Shown here: positions 1 to 6,868 of the stretch, piece by piece | Position numbering within the stretch: the first letter of the stretch is position 1 | How the letters are laid out: every line of letters starts with the position of its first letter | Assembly (NCBI GenBank): GCA_023262065.1 | Contig: JALRDW010000026.1 | Location: forward strand, 1-12,922 | From: Acidimicrobiia bacterium | GTDB taxonomy: Bacteria > Actinomycetota > Acidimicrobiia > IMCC26256 | DNA length: 12,922 nucleotides | Direction: 5' to 3' | Translations under genes and position numbers: made by a program | The notes under the pieces: model-generated | The model's database searches: none | The model's input: only the letters and a program-made list of their open reading frames with translations | What the model was told of the DNA's origin: nothing

Positions 1-1
1 C

Positions 2-508
2 GGGTTCGACCGCGACACCCTGCGCGAGGCCGGCATCGAGGAGGCGGGGGCACTCGCCTCGGTGACCTCGGGCGACAACTCGAACATCATGTCGGCCCGA
101 GTCGCCCGGGAGACCTTCGGGGTCGAGCGGGTCGTCGCCCGCATCTACGACCCGCGACGCGCCGCGATCTACCAGCGGCTCGGCATCCCGACGGTCGCGA
201 CGGTGTCGTGGACCACCGACCAGGTCGTGCGTCGGCTCATCCCGTCCACCCAGCCGGTCGACTGGACCGACGGCTCCGGATCGATCCACCTCGTCGAGCG
301 CGCGCTGCCCTCCCACTGGGCGGGGCAGCGCCTCGACCAACTCGAGGAGCCCGGGCGCTTCACGCTCGGCGCGGTGACACGCCTCGGCACCGCGCAGGTC
401 GCCCGCTCCGACATCGTCGGGCAGGACGGCGACATCCTGCACCTCGTCGTCTCGACCGACGCGCTCGCCGCGTTGCAGGCGCGCCTCGAGGAGCGTCCGC
501 ACCGCTGA
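2..508 (+). CDS. TrkA-family potassium uptake regulatory subunit (5'-truncated by window edge)
   Basis: This is the last 168 codons of a cytoplasmic RCK (TrkA-N/TrkA-C) protein that binds nucleotide and gates a K+ channel or TrkH/KtrB-type transporter. The reading frame is open to the window edge. It begins inside the Rossmann fold (GFDRDTLREAGIEEAGAL), followed by the typical VTSGDNSNI segment and ARIYDPRRAAIYQRLGIPTV, which closes the TrkA-N domain. After a short linker (VDWTDGSGS) comes a TrkA-C domain covering about the last 80 residues, ending QDGDILHLVV. The glycine-rich nucleotide-binding loop must lie upstream, outside the window. A GTG at 62 could be read as a start, but the conserved fold continues upstream of it, so the gene is truncated rather than short. 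A 68-bp gap separates it from the lipoprotein gene. Family assignment is firm; the partner channel is not visible. Confidence 0.92.
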   Translation, partial: GFDRDTLREAGIEEAGALASVTSGDNSNIMSARVARETFGVERVVARIYDPRRAAIYQRLGIPTVATVSWTTDQVVRRLIPSTQPVDWTDGSGSIHLVERALPSHWAGQRLDQLEEPGRFTLGAVTRLGTAQVARSDIVGQDGDILHLVVSTDALAALQARLEERPHR

Positions 509-564
509 CCTGCGGCGATGGGGGGCGGACCTCGGCGCGACCCCGCCGTGATGGCACAGCGTGG

Positions 565-570
565 CATCCT
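565..570 (+). promoter_or_regulatory. Possible -10 box (CATCCT) for the lipoprotein-LCP unit
   Basis: CATCCT lies exactly 6 nt before the ATG at 577, the same spacing as the better -10 box in front of the helicase gene. The first base deviates from TANNNT and no -35 match was found. There is no Shine-Dalgarno before the ATG, which fits leaderless expression. Weak support. Confidence 0.3.
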
Positions 571-576
571 CGTCGG

Positions 577-1203
577 ATGCCGAGCCGGCCCCGACTCCCC
601 ATGCAGATCGCGGCGCTCGTCGGCGCGCTGACGGTCGCAGCCTGCGGCGGCCGCGGCGACTCGGCCCGGGACGCGACGACGACCACCCGTGGTCCGGGGT
701 CGGTGACCCTCTCGGCCGGCCCGGTCACCGTCGAGCGCACCGCGGCCGCCGGCGAGGCGGATCCCGCCGACGTGGAGGCTCTCCTCGCAGCCGGCGCGGC
801 CTACGTGCGCGCCGCCTCGCTCGACCCGATGGCCGGTCGGGGTGCCTCCCTGCGCAACCTCGTCACGCCCGAGGCCGCGTCCCGGACCACGGGTCCGGGC
901 GCCGAGGCGCTCACCGACGCCGGGCTCGGACGCATCGAGGACGTGCGCGTCACCGCCGCCCCGGCACCGATCACGATCCTCACGGATGCGAACGGAGCGG
1001 CGGTGCTCGGCGCGGTGACCATCGACGTGACGATCAGCGGTGATGCGGCGAAGGGACCGGTGACGGTGCGTCGCATCGGCGAACTCGCGTTCACCCGGGT
1101 CGGCGCCACGTGGTTGCTGGACTCGTGGCGCCTCAGCGTGACCCGCGACGGACGGGGGATCCCGACCGGCGCCCCCCCGTCCACGACCACGGAGGCACCG
1201 TGA
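577..1203 (+). CDS. Predicted secreted lipoprotein, function unknown
   Basis: A 208-residue protein with a lipoprotein signal peptide: basic n-region (MPSRPRLP), hydrophobic core (IAALVGALT) and a lipobox VAAC with the lipidated cysteine at residue 23. A Thr/Gly-rich linker (DATTTTRGPG) follows. The body (about residues 60-195) looks like a compact alpha/beta domain: a helix with AAYVRAASLDP, a segment on 'LVTPEAASRTT', then several strands ending in WLLDSWRLSV, resembling the general pattern of small Mce-associated or NTF2-like secreted domains. That resemblance is only an impression. The tail is Pro/Thr-rich (PPSTTTEAP). I chose ATG 577 over ATG 601 because it supplies the charged n-region. 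The stop overlaps the ATG of the LCP gene (TGATG), so the two are probably translationally coupled and may act together at the cell envelope. Confidence 0.72.
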   Translation: MPSRPRLPMQIAALVGALTVAACGGRGDSARDATTTTRGPGSVTLSAGPVTVERTAAAGEADPADVEALLAAGAAYVRAASLDPMAGRGASLRNLVTPEAASRTTGPGAEALTDAGLGRIEDVRVTAAPAPITILTDANGAAVLGAVTIDVTISGDAAKGPVTVRRIGELAFTRVGATWLLDSWRLSVTRDGRGIPTGAPPSTTTEAP

Positions 1204-2120
1204 TGGTGCGCCGTCGCCGCCTGGTCGGCGCGCTCCTCGCCGCACCGCTCGTGCTCGCGCTCGCACTCGGCGGTCTGGTGACCTGGTGGCTGCGCGCCGG
1301 GACACTGCCGCTCGCGAGCGGAGCGACCTGGATGACCGTGCAGAAGACGGCGACCGCGGACGCCACCCCCCGACCCGGCGCGCCGGTGTTCCTGCTCGCG
1401 GTGGGCACCGATGCGCGCACCGGCGAGACCGTGGCCCGAGGTGATGCGATCCACGTCATCGGTGTGAACCCGACGACGGGGCAGGGCACGATCCTCGACA
1501 TCCCGCGGGACACGGGGGCCGCGATCCCCGGACGCGGCACCGACAAGATCAACGCCGCGATGTCGGCGGGCGGCGCGGACCTGCTGGCCCGGACGGTGTC
1601 GAACCTCGTCGGGGTCCCGATCTCGTACGTCATCACGACAGACTTCGACGGGTTCATCGGCATGGTCGACGGACTCGGGGGCGTGACCGTGAACGTGACC
1701 CGCCGCAGCGTCGACTCGTTCAGCGGCGCGAACTTCGAGGTCGGCCCGGTGCGCATGAACGGCACGCAGGCGCTCGCCTTCAACCGCAACCGCCACAGCT
1801 TCCCGACCGGTGACCTGCAGCGCAGCGAGAACCAGGGGTACTTCATCCTCCAGGCACTCGCCCAGCTCCGGGCCCAGGACCCGGGACCGGGCGCGACCCT
1901 CGCCCTCCTCGGCAACCTCGGTCGGCACGCCCGGTTGGTGAACCTCGGCTGGGCCGACGCGTACCGACTCGGTCGGCTCGGGCTGTCCCTCGACCCGGCG
2001 AACGTCGAGAACGTGCTCATCCCGGTCGGGAGCGGCGTGGGATCCCGGCTCCAGGTGCAGCCGAGCGCTGGCGCGCTGTTCGCGGATTTCCGCGACGACG
2101 CGATCCTGCAGAGCCGCTGA
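1203..2120 (+). CDS. LCP (LytR-CpsA-Psr) family cell-wall glycopolymer ligase
   Basis: A 305-residue membrane-anchored enzyme of the family that transfers undecaprenyl-pyrophosphate-linked glycopolymers (in actinobacteria arabinogalactan or teichoic-type polymers) to peptidoglycan on the outer face of the membrane. Basic residues 3-6 precede one transmembrane helix at about 8-30. The LCP domain spans about 62-225 with the family landmarks: FLLAVGTDAR (63-72), ARGDAIHVI (78-86, acidic residue), DIPRDT (99-104, conserved Arg-Asp), KINAAMSAGG (115-124), DFDGFIGMVDGLGG (147-160), FNRNRH (193-198) and GDLQRSENQ (203-211). The usual 'RxRH' appears here as RNRH. It lacks the long C-terminal LytR_C domain of larger LCP proteins. 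The start ATG overlaps the lipoprotein stop. The family is secure; the exact polymer cannot be told from sequence. Confidence 0.9.
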   Translation: MVRRRRLVGALLAAPLVLALALGGLVTWWLRAGTLPLASGATWMTVQKTATADATPRPGAPVFLLAVGTDARTGETVARGDAIHVIGVNPTTGQGTILDIPRDTGAAIPGRGTDKINAAMSAGGADLLARTVSNLVGVPISYVITTDFDGFIGMVDGLGGVTVNVTRRSVDSFSGANFEVGPVRMNGTQALAFNRNRHSFPTGDLQRSENQGYFILQALAQLRAQDPGPGATLALLGNLGRHARLVNLGWADAYRLGRLGLSLDPANVENVLIPVGSGVGSRLQVQPSAGALFADFRDDAILQSR

Positions 2121-2141
2121 CCTCGACCACCGGACCCCGGC

Positions 2142-2162
2142 GTCGGGAGTCGGGAGTCGGTG
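2142..2162 (+). repeat. Three tandem 7-mers (GTCGGGA, GTCGGGA, GTCGGTG)
   Basis: Three head-to-tail heptamers end 2 nt before the -10 box of the helicase gene, so they occupy the spacer and the -35 position. The third copy differs at its last two bases. They could bind a regulator or be a slippage tract; nothing in the sequence decides. Confidence 0.5.
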
Positions 2163-2164
2163 GG

Positions 2165-2170
2165 TACCCT
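2165..2170 (+). promoter_or_regulatory. -10 box TACCCT, leaderless promoter of the helicase gene
   Basis: TACCCT fits the actinobacterial TANNNT -10 consensus and lies 6 nt before the GTG at 2177. Transcription would start at or next to the first base of the start codon. No Shine-Dalgarno precedes the GTG. No -35 match is visible; that position is taken by tandem heptamers. Confidence 0.55.
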
Positions 2171-2176
2171 CGACCC

Positions 2177-4468
2177 GTGACCCACGATCCCGACGCCGGC
2201 GCGACGATCGACGCGCTCGCGCTCGACCCGGACCGGGCCGGGCGGATCGTGTTCGACGCCCGGATCCCCGCCCGCCCCGGCCGGACCGCCACGCTCGGCG
2301 CACCCCTCGGCGCCCCGCTCGCCGAGCGCGTCGCCGCCCGGGGGATCGCTGGGCTCTGGAGCCACCAGGCCGCTGCGATCGACGCGCTCCGCGCCGGTGA
2401 GCACACTGTGGTCGCCACCGGCACCGCCTCCGGCAAGAGCCTCTGCTACCAGCTCCCGATCCTCGACGCGGTCGGCGAGGGGGCGACGGGCACCGCGCTC
2501 CTGCTGTTCCCGACGAAGGCGCTCGCCCAGGACCAGCTCCGCTCGATGCGATCGTGGCTGGTCCCCGGGGTGCGCGCCGTGACCTACGACGGCGACACCC
2601 CGCCGGAGGACCGGGTCTGGGCCCGCCGGAACGCGAACGTCGTGCTCACGAACCCCGAGATGCTCCACCTCGGGATCCTGCCGTCGCACGACCGCTGGGC
2701 GACCTTCCTCATGCGCCTCGAGTACGTCGTGGTGGACGAGCTCCACTCCCTGCGCGGCATCTTCGGCAGCCACGTGGCCCTCGTGCTGCGCCGCCTCCGC
2801 CGGCTGTGCGCACGCTACGGCGCCGATCCGACGTTCTGTTTCGCGAGCGCCACGATCGGCAACCCGGAGGAGCTCGCGAGCGCCCTGCTGGGCGCGCCGG
2901 TCACCGCGATCACCGAGGACGGGGCACCGGCCGCGGCCCGGCGGTTCGTGTTCTGGCAGCGACCCCTGCTCGATGAGGCGCTCGGCACCCGAGCCTCGGC
3001 GAACCAGGAGACCGCGGACCTGCTCGCCGCGTTCGTCGCCGACGGACACCCGACGCTCGCGTTCACCCGCAGCCGTCGGGGCGCCGAGCTCGTCGCTGCG
3101 GCGGCCCGCCGCACACTCGAACGCACGGACCCGGCCCGAGCCGAGCGGGTCGCGGCCTACCGTGCCGGGTACCGGGCCGATGAACGTCGGGAGATCGAGG
3201 CCGCACTCAGCGAGGGCTCGCTCCTCGGGGTCGCCGCGACGAACGCGCTCGAACTCGGCATCGACGTGGGCGGACTCGATGCGGTCGTGCTGAACGGGTT
3301 CCCGGGCACCCTCGCGTCGCTGCGGCAGCAGGCCGGACGGGCCGGGCGTTCCGGGCGCTCGGCCGCGGCGGTGCTCGTGGCCGGCGACGACCAGCTCGAC
3401 CAGTGGTACGCCGCGCACCCCGAGCAGCTGCTCGAGCGGCGGGCCGAGGCCGCGGTCGTGAACCCCGACAACCCGTTCGTGCTCCGCCCCCACGTCGCAT
3501 GCGCGGCGAACGAGCTGCCCCTGCGGCCCGAGGACGAGGAGTGGTTCGGGCCGAACCTCGACGACGCGGTCCGCGAGCTCGTACTCGCCGACCTGCTCAA
3601 GCCTCGGGACGGTCGCATGTTCTGGGCCGGTCGGACGCCACCCGCCCCGGCGGTGGGACTGCGGACCGGCACGAGCGAGGAGTACGCGCTCCTCACCGAG
3701 GACGACGGGACGGGTCATCGGCTCATCGGCACGGTCGACGGCGCGCGGGTGCACAACGTCGCCCACGAGGGTGCGATCTACCTCCACCGGGGCCGTCAGT
3801 TCCGAGTGGAACGCCTCGACGAGGTGGACCACGCCGCGTGGCTCGAACCCGCCGACGACCTCGACGAGTACACCCAACCGCGCGAGGAGACCGACATCGC
3901 GATCGCAGCCACCGAGCGCAGCGCACCGTGCGGGATCGGCACGGCCCACCTGGGACGGGTCGTCGTGTCGAACCGGGTGATCGCGTACCAACGGCGCCGC
4001 ATCGGGAGCGGGGAGTCGCTCGGGGTCGTCGACCTCGACCTCGCACCCCGCGAGCTCGACACCCGGGCGTGCTGGTACACGGTCCCGGCGGCGTCCCTCG
4101 TCGCGGCCGGGGTCGACCCGTCCCGCATCACCGGCGCGGTCCACGCCGCCGAGCACGCGCTCATCGGGCTGCTGCCGCTCTTCACGATCTGCGACCGGTG
4201 GGATGTGGGCGGGGTGTCGATGGCCCTGCACCCGGAGACCGGGGATCCCACGATCTTCATCTACGACGGCTACCCGGGCGGGGCGGGGATCGCCGAGCTC
4301 GCGTTCGCGGAGCTGGCGCGCCACATCGCTGAGACCCTGGACCTCGTGCGGCGGTGCGCGTGCGATGACGGGTGTCCCTCCTGCGTGCAGTCCCCGAAGT
4401 GCGGGAACTGGAACGAGTACCTCGACAAGGCGGCGGCCATCACCCTCCTCGATCTCCTCGCCGACTGA
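2177..4468 (+). CDS. DEAD/DEAH-box SF2 helicase with C-terminal DUF1998 cysteine cluster (MrfA/SftH-like)
   Basis: A 763-residue ATP-dependent DNA helicase, the 'helicase/secretion neighbourhood' helicase. Motifs in order: WSHQAAAIDAL (61-71), Walker A GTASGKS (82-88), Ia LFPTKALAQDQ (110-120), DEAH box DELH (187-190), SAT (224-226), FTRSRRGAE (296-304), and the motif V/VI region ATNALELGIDVGGLD to QQAGRAGRSG (354-393). The C-terminal DUF1998 part ends in a metal-binding cluster: Cys727, 729, 733, 736 and 742 (CACDDGCPSCVQSPKC). Related proteins are Bacillus MrfA (mitomycin-lesion repair) and mycobacterial SftH, a 3'-to-5' translocase; a DNA-repair role here is inferred from them. GTG 2177 is preferred because of the -10 box 6 nt upstream. 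The stop abuts that of the convergent Tad operon with no intervening base, although the protein has no known role in pilus assembly. Confidence 0.93.
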   Translation: MTHDPDAGATIDALALDPDRAGRIVFDARIPARPGRTATLGAPLGAPLAERVAARGIAGLWSHQAAAIDALRAGEHTVVATGTASGKSLCYQLPILDAVGEGATGTALLLFPTKALAQDQLRSMRSWLVPGVRAVTYDGDTPPEDRVWARRNANVVLTNPEMLHLGILPSHDRWATFLMRLEYVVVDELHSLRGIFGSHVALVLRRLRRLCARYGADPTFCFASATIGNPEELASALLGAPVTAITEDGAPAAARRFVFWQRPLLDEALGTRASANQETADLLAAFVADGHPTLAFTRSRRGAELVAAAARRTLERTDPARAERVAAYRAGYRADERREIEAALSEGSLLGVAATNALELGIDVGGLDAVVLNGFPGTLASLRQQAGRAGRSGRSAAAVLVAGDDQLDQWYAAHPEQLLERRAEAAVVNPDNPFVLRPHVACAANELPLRPEDEEWFGPNLDDAVRELVLADLLKPRDGRMFWAGRTPPAPAVGLRTGTSEEYALLTEDDGTGHRLIGTVDGARVHNVAHEGAIYLHRGRQFRVERLDEVDHAAWLEPADDLDEYTQPREETDIAIAATERSAPCGIGTAHLGRVVVSNRVIAYQRRRIGSGESLGVVDLDLAPRELDTRACWYTVPAASLVAAGVDPSRITGAVHAAEHALIGLLPLFTICDRWDVGGVSMALHPETGDPTIFIYDGYPGGAGIAELAFAELARHIAETLDLVRRCACDDGCPSCVQSPKCGNWNEYLDKAAAITLLDLLAD

Positions 4469-4471
4469 TCA
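4466..4471. other. Zero-gap convergent junction TGATCA
   Basis: The helicase stop (TGA, plus) and the stop of the last Tad gene (TCA on the plus strand, i.e. TGA on minus) are adjacent and together form the palindrome TGATCA. No terminator can lie between the genes; transcripts must end inside the opposing coding sequence. Confidence 0.9.
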
Positions 4472-4798
4472 CCACTCGAGGCGGACCTGCGCCGACGCGA
4501 CCGCACCGGCACGCGCGACACGCACCTCGAGGCGGTCCCCCACCGCGACGATGGCGGTCACGGTGGCGCCGTTGCGGCGGGCGAGGGTCCGGGCGCGGAC
4601 GCGCGCGGTGACCGGGTCGAGGCCGCGTACCCGATCGGCCGCGACCGAGGTGACGACGGACTCGGCCACCGTGGTGGCGCGCGCGAGGTCGGCCACGGTC
4701 GTCCCGGCCCGGCCGGCGGCGATCGCCGTCGCACCGGCCACCACGACGGCGACCATCAGCAGCACCGTCGCGCTGCCCCGATCGGCGTGCGCCCTCAC
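4469..4798 (-). CDS. Rv3654c-like TadE/F-type pseudopilin
   Basis: A 109-residue protein with a short basic N-terminus (VRAHADRG, GTG start) and one hydrophobic helix at about residues 10-30 (SATVLLMVAVVVAGATAIAA), then an amphipathic, soluble C-terminal part rich in Ala, Val, Arg (residues 35-109). Position and shape match the last gene of the actinobacterial Tad cluster, the 'helicase/secretion neighbourhood TadE-like' family. It probably sits in the membrane as a minor pilin or assembly factor. Unlike the pilin and the TadE-like protein beside it, the sequence after the Gly (G-SATVL) has no Glu at +5, so processing by a TadV-type prepilin peptidase is doubtful. The GTG at 4798 overlaps the upstream stop by 4 nt (GTGA), which fixes the start. 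Confidence 0.8.
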   Translation of the reverse strand: MRAHADRGSATVLLMVAVVVAGATAIAAGRAGTTVADLARATTVAESVVTSVAADRVRGLDPVTARVRARTLARRNGATVTAIVAVGDRLEVRVARAGAVASAQVRLEW

Positions 4799-5211
4799 CC
4801 CTCGACCCGCACCACGGTGGTCGCCCGCAGCTCCGGATCGGGCAGGACCGGGCCGACGACCGGCAGATCCGTGCGGCTGCGTGCCGTGACCGTGACCCGC
4901 AGCAACCCGCCGACCTCGGGGCGTCCGCCGAGCGTCGTGCGCGTCCCGGGCACGGCGGCGCGGGCGGCGACGGCGGCCTCGGCCGCGGCTTGGTCGGGAT
5001 CGGCGAGCGCCGCGGTCCGGGCGGCCACGTGCAGCGCCTGCTCGAGGCGGATCCGGTGGCGGACGACGACCACCACCTGGAGCGCACCGAGCAGGACGGT
5101 GAGGACGAGGGGCAGGACGAGGACGAACTCGACCGTCGACTGGCCGTCGCGACCCACGGCACGACGACCGGTCACCCCGCCCGCACGGGGCCGACCCGGA
5201 ACCACGGACAC
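4795..5211 (-). CDS. TadE-like minor pilin / pseudopilin
   Basis: A protein of 138 residues if the GTG at 5211 is used. A basic leader ends in RDGQSTVEFVLVLPLVLTVL, a class III (Flp/TadE) prepilin site: cleavage would fall after Gly23, with Glu28 at +5 and Phe29 at +6. One transmembrane helix follows (about 29-50), then a periplasm-like alpha/beta tail with TARSRTDLPVVG and an acidic end. TadE-type pseudopilins are needed for Flp pilus assembly and are processed like the pilin. Six bases separate the start from the flp stop and no Shine-Dalgarno is evident, so coupling to flp translation is likely; GTG at 5175 (residue 13) is an alternative start that still keeps the cleavage site. The stop overlaps the next gene. 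Confidence 0.87.
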   Translation of the reverse strand: MSVVPGRPRAGGVTGRRAVGRDGQSTVEFVLVLPLVLTVLLGALQVVVVVRHRIRLEQALHVAARTAALADPDQAAAEAAVAARAAVPGTRTTLGGRPEVGGLLRVTVTARSRTDLPVVGPVLPDPELRATTVVRVEG

Positions 5212-5217
5212 CGTCGG

Positions 5218-5445
5218 TTACCCGGGCAGGAGGCGGCCGACGACCATGTCGAAGAGCTGGGTGATACCGCCGCTCTTCGAGGCCCAGGTGAGCAGCAGGG
5301 TGGCGATCGCCGCCGAGCCGAGGATGACGAGCGCGTACTCGGCCGTGGTCTGACCGGTCTCGCGAGCGGGCCGCGGGACGCGGCGCGGCGTGGCACGCCA
5401 CGCGGTGGGCGCAGCGGGCGGCGTGGTGGAACGGGTGGTGGACAT
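5218..5445 (-). CDS. Flp-type pilin (DUF4244)
   Basis: The 75-residue major pilin candidate of the Tad apparatus. A long, basic, Thr/Pro-rich leader of 31 residues ends at Gly31, followed by QTTAEYALVILGSAAIATLL: the prepilin-peptidase signature with Glu36 at +5 and Tyr37 at +6. The mature protein would be about 44 residues, a single hydrophobic helix with a short tail (SKSGGITQLFDMVVGRLLPG). This layout is that of actinobacterial DUF4244 proteins (Rv3656c type), which replace classical Flp in these clusters. It is the only gene of the operon behind a real gap (59 nt) and has the strongest Shine-Dalgarno (GGGGAGGT), as expected for the most abundant product. The processing peptidase is not in the window. 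ATG 5445 is clear. Confidence 0.9.
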   Translation of the reverse strand: MSTTRSTTPPAAPTAWRATPRRVPRPARETGQTTAEYALVILGSAAIATLLLTWASKSGGITQLFDMVVGRLLPG

Positions 5446-5448
5446 CGG

Positions 5449-5456
5449 ACCTCCCC
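5449..5456 (-). promoter_or_regulatory. Strong Shine-Dalgarno of the pilin gene
   Basis: On the minus strand GGGGAGGT precedes the pilin ATG, with the GGAGG core 4 nt from it. It is the best ribosome-binding site in the window and decides the start at 5445. Confidence 0.75.
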
Positions 5457-5476
5457 GAGGTCGGTGGGATCGAGCG

Positions 5477-5492
5477 GTCGGCGCGGGCCGAC
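5477..5492 (-). promoter_or_regulatory. Hairpin between tadC and the pilin gene
   Basis: GTCGGC-GCGG-GCCGAC forms a perfect 6-bp stem with a 4-nt loop in the only sizeable gap of the operon. No T-run follows, so it is unlikely to be a plain terminator. An RNA-processing or stabilising element at the 5' end of a pilin message is possible, but this is inference from position. Confidence 0.4.
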
Positions 5493-5504
5493 ACCGGTGG
5501 TCGG

Positions 5505-6023
5505 TCAGCGACCGGCGAGGACCCCGAGGACGACGGGGACGACGGTGAGCAGCACGAACGCGGGCAGCACCGTGAGCACGAGCGGGAACAGCAGCCGCAC
5601 CGGGACGGCGCGCGCCCGGACCTCGGCCCGTCGGCGCGCGTCGTCCCGGGCCGCCGCCGCGAGTCGGGCCAGCGTCGGTGCGAGTGCGCCACCGTCGCGG
5701 GACGCGGTCACGAGTGCGCCGAGCAGCGGCGCGAGGGCCGGCACATCGACGCTCACCACGGCGCAGGCCTCCGCGAACCCCTGACCCCGCGCCGGCGCGG
5801 TGACGATGCGCTCGCACGGGGCGCACAGCGATCCGGGTGCCCACGGTAGGACGCGACCGAGCGCGAGGGCCGGGCTCGCCCCCGCCCCGACCGCCACCGC
5901 GACGAGATCGAGCAGGAGCGGGACGTCGTCGACCACCCGGGCCTGCGCGGTCCGCTCGGCCCGATGGCGCGCTGGGGCGGCGATGACGCGGAGGACCGGT
6001 CGGTCGCACCACCGGCGGCTCAT
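5505..6023 (-). CDS. tadC: TadC-like inner-membrane platform protein (T2SSF)
   Basis: A 172-residue protein that would pair with TadB as the inner-membrane platform on which the TadA ATPase acts. The T2SSF-type core is seen as DDVPLLLDLVAVAVGAGASP (32-51), a typical 'F-domain' entry (helix, then Gly-Ala-Gly before a second helix), then GQGFAEAC and LVTASRDGGALAPTLARLA (104-122). One long hydrophobic region, about residues 140-170, forms the C-terminal membrane part (about one or two helices). It is half the length of proteobacterial TadC (about 300 residues), as is usual for the actinobacterial clusters. ATG 6023 overlaps the tadB stop by 4 nt (ATGA). Two cysteines (Cys67 and Cys70, 'CAPC') form a CxxC motif whose role is unknown. 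Confidence 0.86.
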   Translation of the reverse strand: MSRRWCDRPVLRVIAAPARHRAERTAQARVVDDVPLLLDLVAVAVGAGASPALALGRVLPWAPGSLCAPCERIVTAPARGQGFAEACAVVSVDVPALAPLLGALVTASRDGGALAPTLARLAAAARDDARRRAEVRARAVPVRLLFPLVLTVLPAFVLLTVVPVVLGVLAGR

Positions 6024-6868
6024 CGGGCACCGACCACGATGCGCTGCATCCACCACGCGCCGAGCGCGTCGAGCCCGAGCCCCGCGGCGAGGCAGATCCG
6101 TCCGGCCCACGAGCCGGTGAGGTGTGCCAGGTGGTCGGGTGCTGCGATCCCGCCCAGAGCGACGAACGCGACCGGGGCACCCACGATGACGAGCGCGGAC
6201 AGGCGGGCCTGGGTCGCCAGCGCAGCCGCCTCGTCGGCGACGGCCTCCCGTGCTGCGAGCGCCGACGCGAGACCCTCGAGCGGCGCCGCCGCCGCACCAC
6301 CCTCGAGGTGGACGACGGCGAGCGCGCCGGCCGCGGCGCGGGTCGCGGGATCGCCGCACTCCTCGGCCCAGGCCCCGAGGGCCTCGACGAGCGGGACGCC
6401 GTGGTCGAGTCGCGCCCGCAGGACTGCGACCTCGGCGGCGAGCGGCTCCGGGATGGGCGCGGTCCGCAGCGCGAGCGCCGGTCCGGCACCGGCGCGCAGC
6501 GCGCGGGCGATCCCGTGGACGAACTCGGGCACCGCGTTGCGCCGGGCCCGGGCGCGCCGGCTCCGGGCCATGCGCGCGGCGACGGGGCCGAGTGCGACCG
6601 AGCCGACGAGCGCGAGGACCACTCCCGGTGGTCCGGCGAGCCACCCGACCACGAGTGCGACGCCGGTGAGGATCGCCCACCACGCGAGCCCCCACCCGAC
6701 CGACCGCCCGGGGGCGATGGACGCAACGACCGGGTCGAGACGCGCCTCGAGGGCGGCGGGCACCAGGGACCGCGCCGGCCCGAGCCGCGCGGCCCGGTCC
6801 CGAGTCGGGCCCACTGCGGCGCGGTGCCAGCACCAGAGCGCACCGATCGCCGCGAGTGCACCGACCAT
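6020..6868 (-). CDS. tadB: TadB-like inner-membrane platform protein (T2SSF)
   Basis: A 282-residue multi-spanning membrane protein, partner of TadC and of the TadA ATPase. Hydrophobic segments are visible at about 1-14, 58-78, 81-97, 228-250 and 255-275. The central cytoplasmic T2SSF domain (about 110-220) has the helix entry NAVPEFVHGIARALRAGAGP (111-130), then LRARLDHGVPLVEALGAWA and a second helical hairpin with AVVHLEGGAAAAPLEGLASA. A basic stretch ARSRRARARR (101-110) sits at the membrane exit, consistent with a cytoplasmic location. Its ATG (6868) shares one base with the tadA stop (TGATG), and its stop overlaps the tadC start, so the three products are likely made in fixed proportion. 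The family call is firm at the level of T2SSF; TadB versus TadC follows from gene order. Confidence 0.88.
   Translation of the reverse strand: MVGALAAIGALWCWHRAAVGPTRDRAARLGPARSLVPAALEARLDPVVASIAPGRSVGWGLAWWAILTGVALVVGWLAGPPGVVLALVGSVALGPVAARMARSRRARARRNAVPEFVHGIARALRAGAGPALALRTAPIPEPLAAEVAVLRARLDHGVPLVEALGAWAEECGDPATRAAAGALAVVHLEGGAAAAPLEGLASALAAREAVADEAAALATQARLSALVIVGAPVAFVALGGIAAPDHLAHLTGSWAGRICLAAGLGLDALGAWWMQRIVVGAR

Noticed and set aside
62..508. Short complete TrkA-like gene starting at GTG 62
   Set aside because: Conserved TrkA-N residues continue in frame upstream to position 2, so the gene is cut by the window edge and not short.
2130..2140. CCGG-ACC-CCGG as a terminator of the LCP gene
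   Set aside because: Only a 4-bp stem with a 3-nt loop and no T-run; expected by chance at this GC content.
1133..4324. Very long minus-strand open frame (over 1000 codons) opposite the LCP and helicase genes
   Set aside because: It mirrors two genes with intact family motifs, is Arg/Gly/Val/Glu-rich in the way GC-rich antisense frames are, and shows no recognisable domain.
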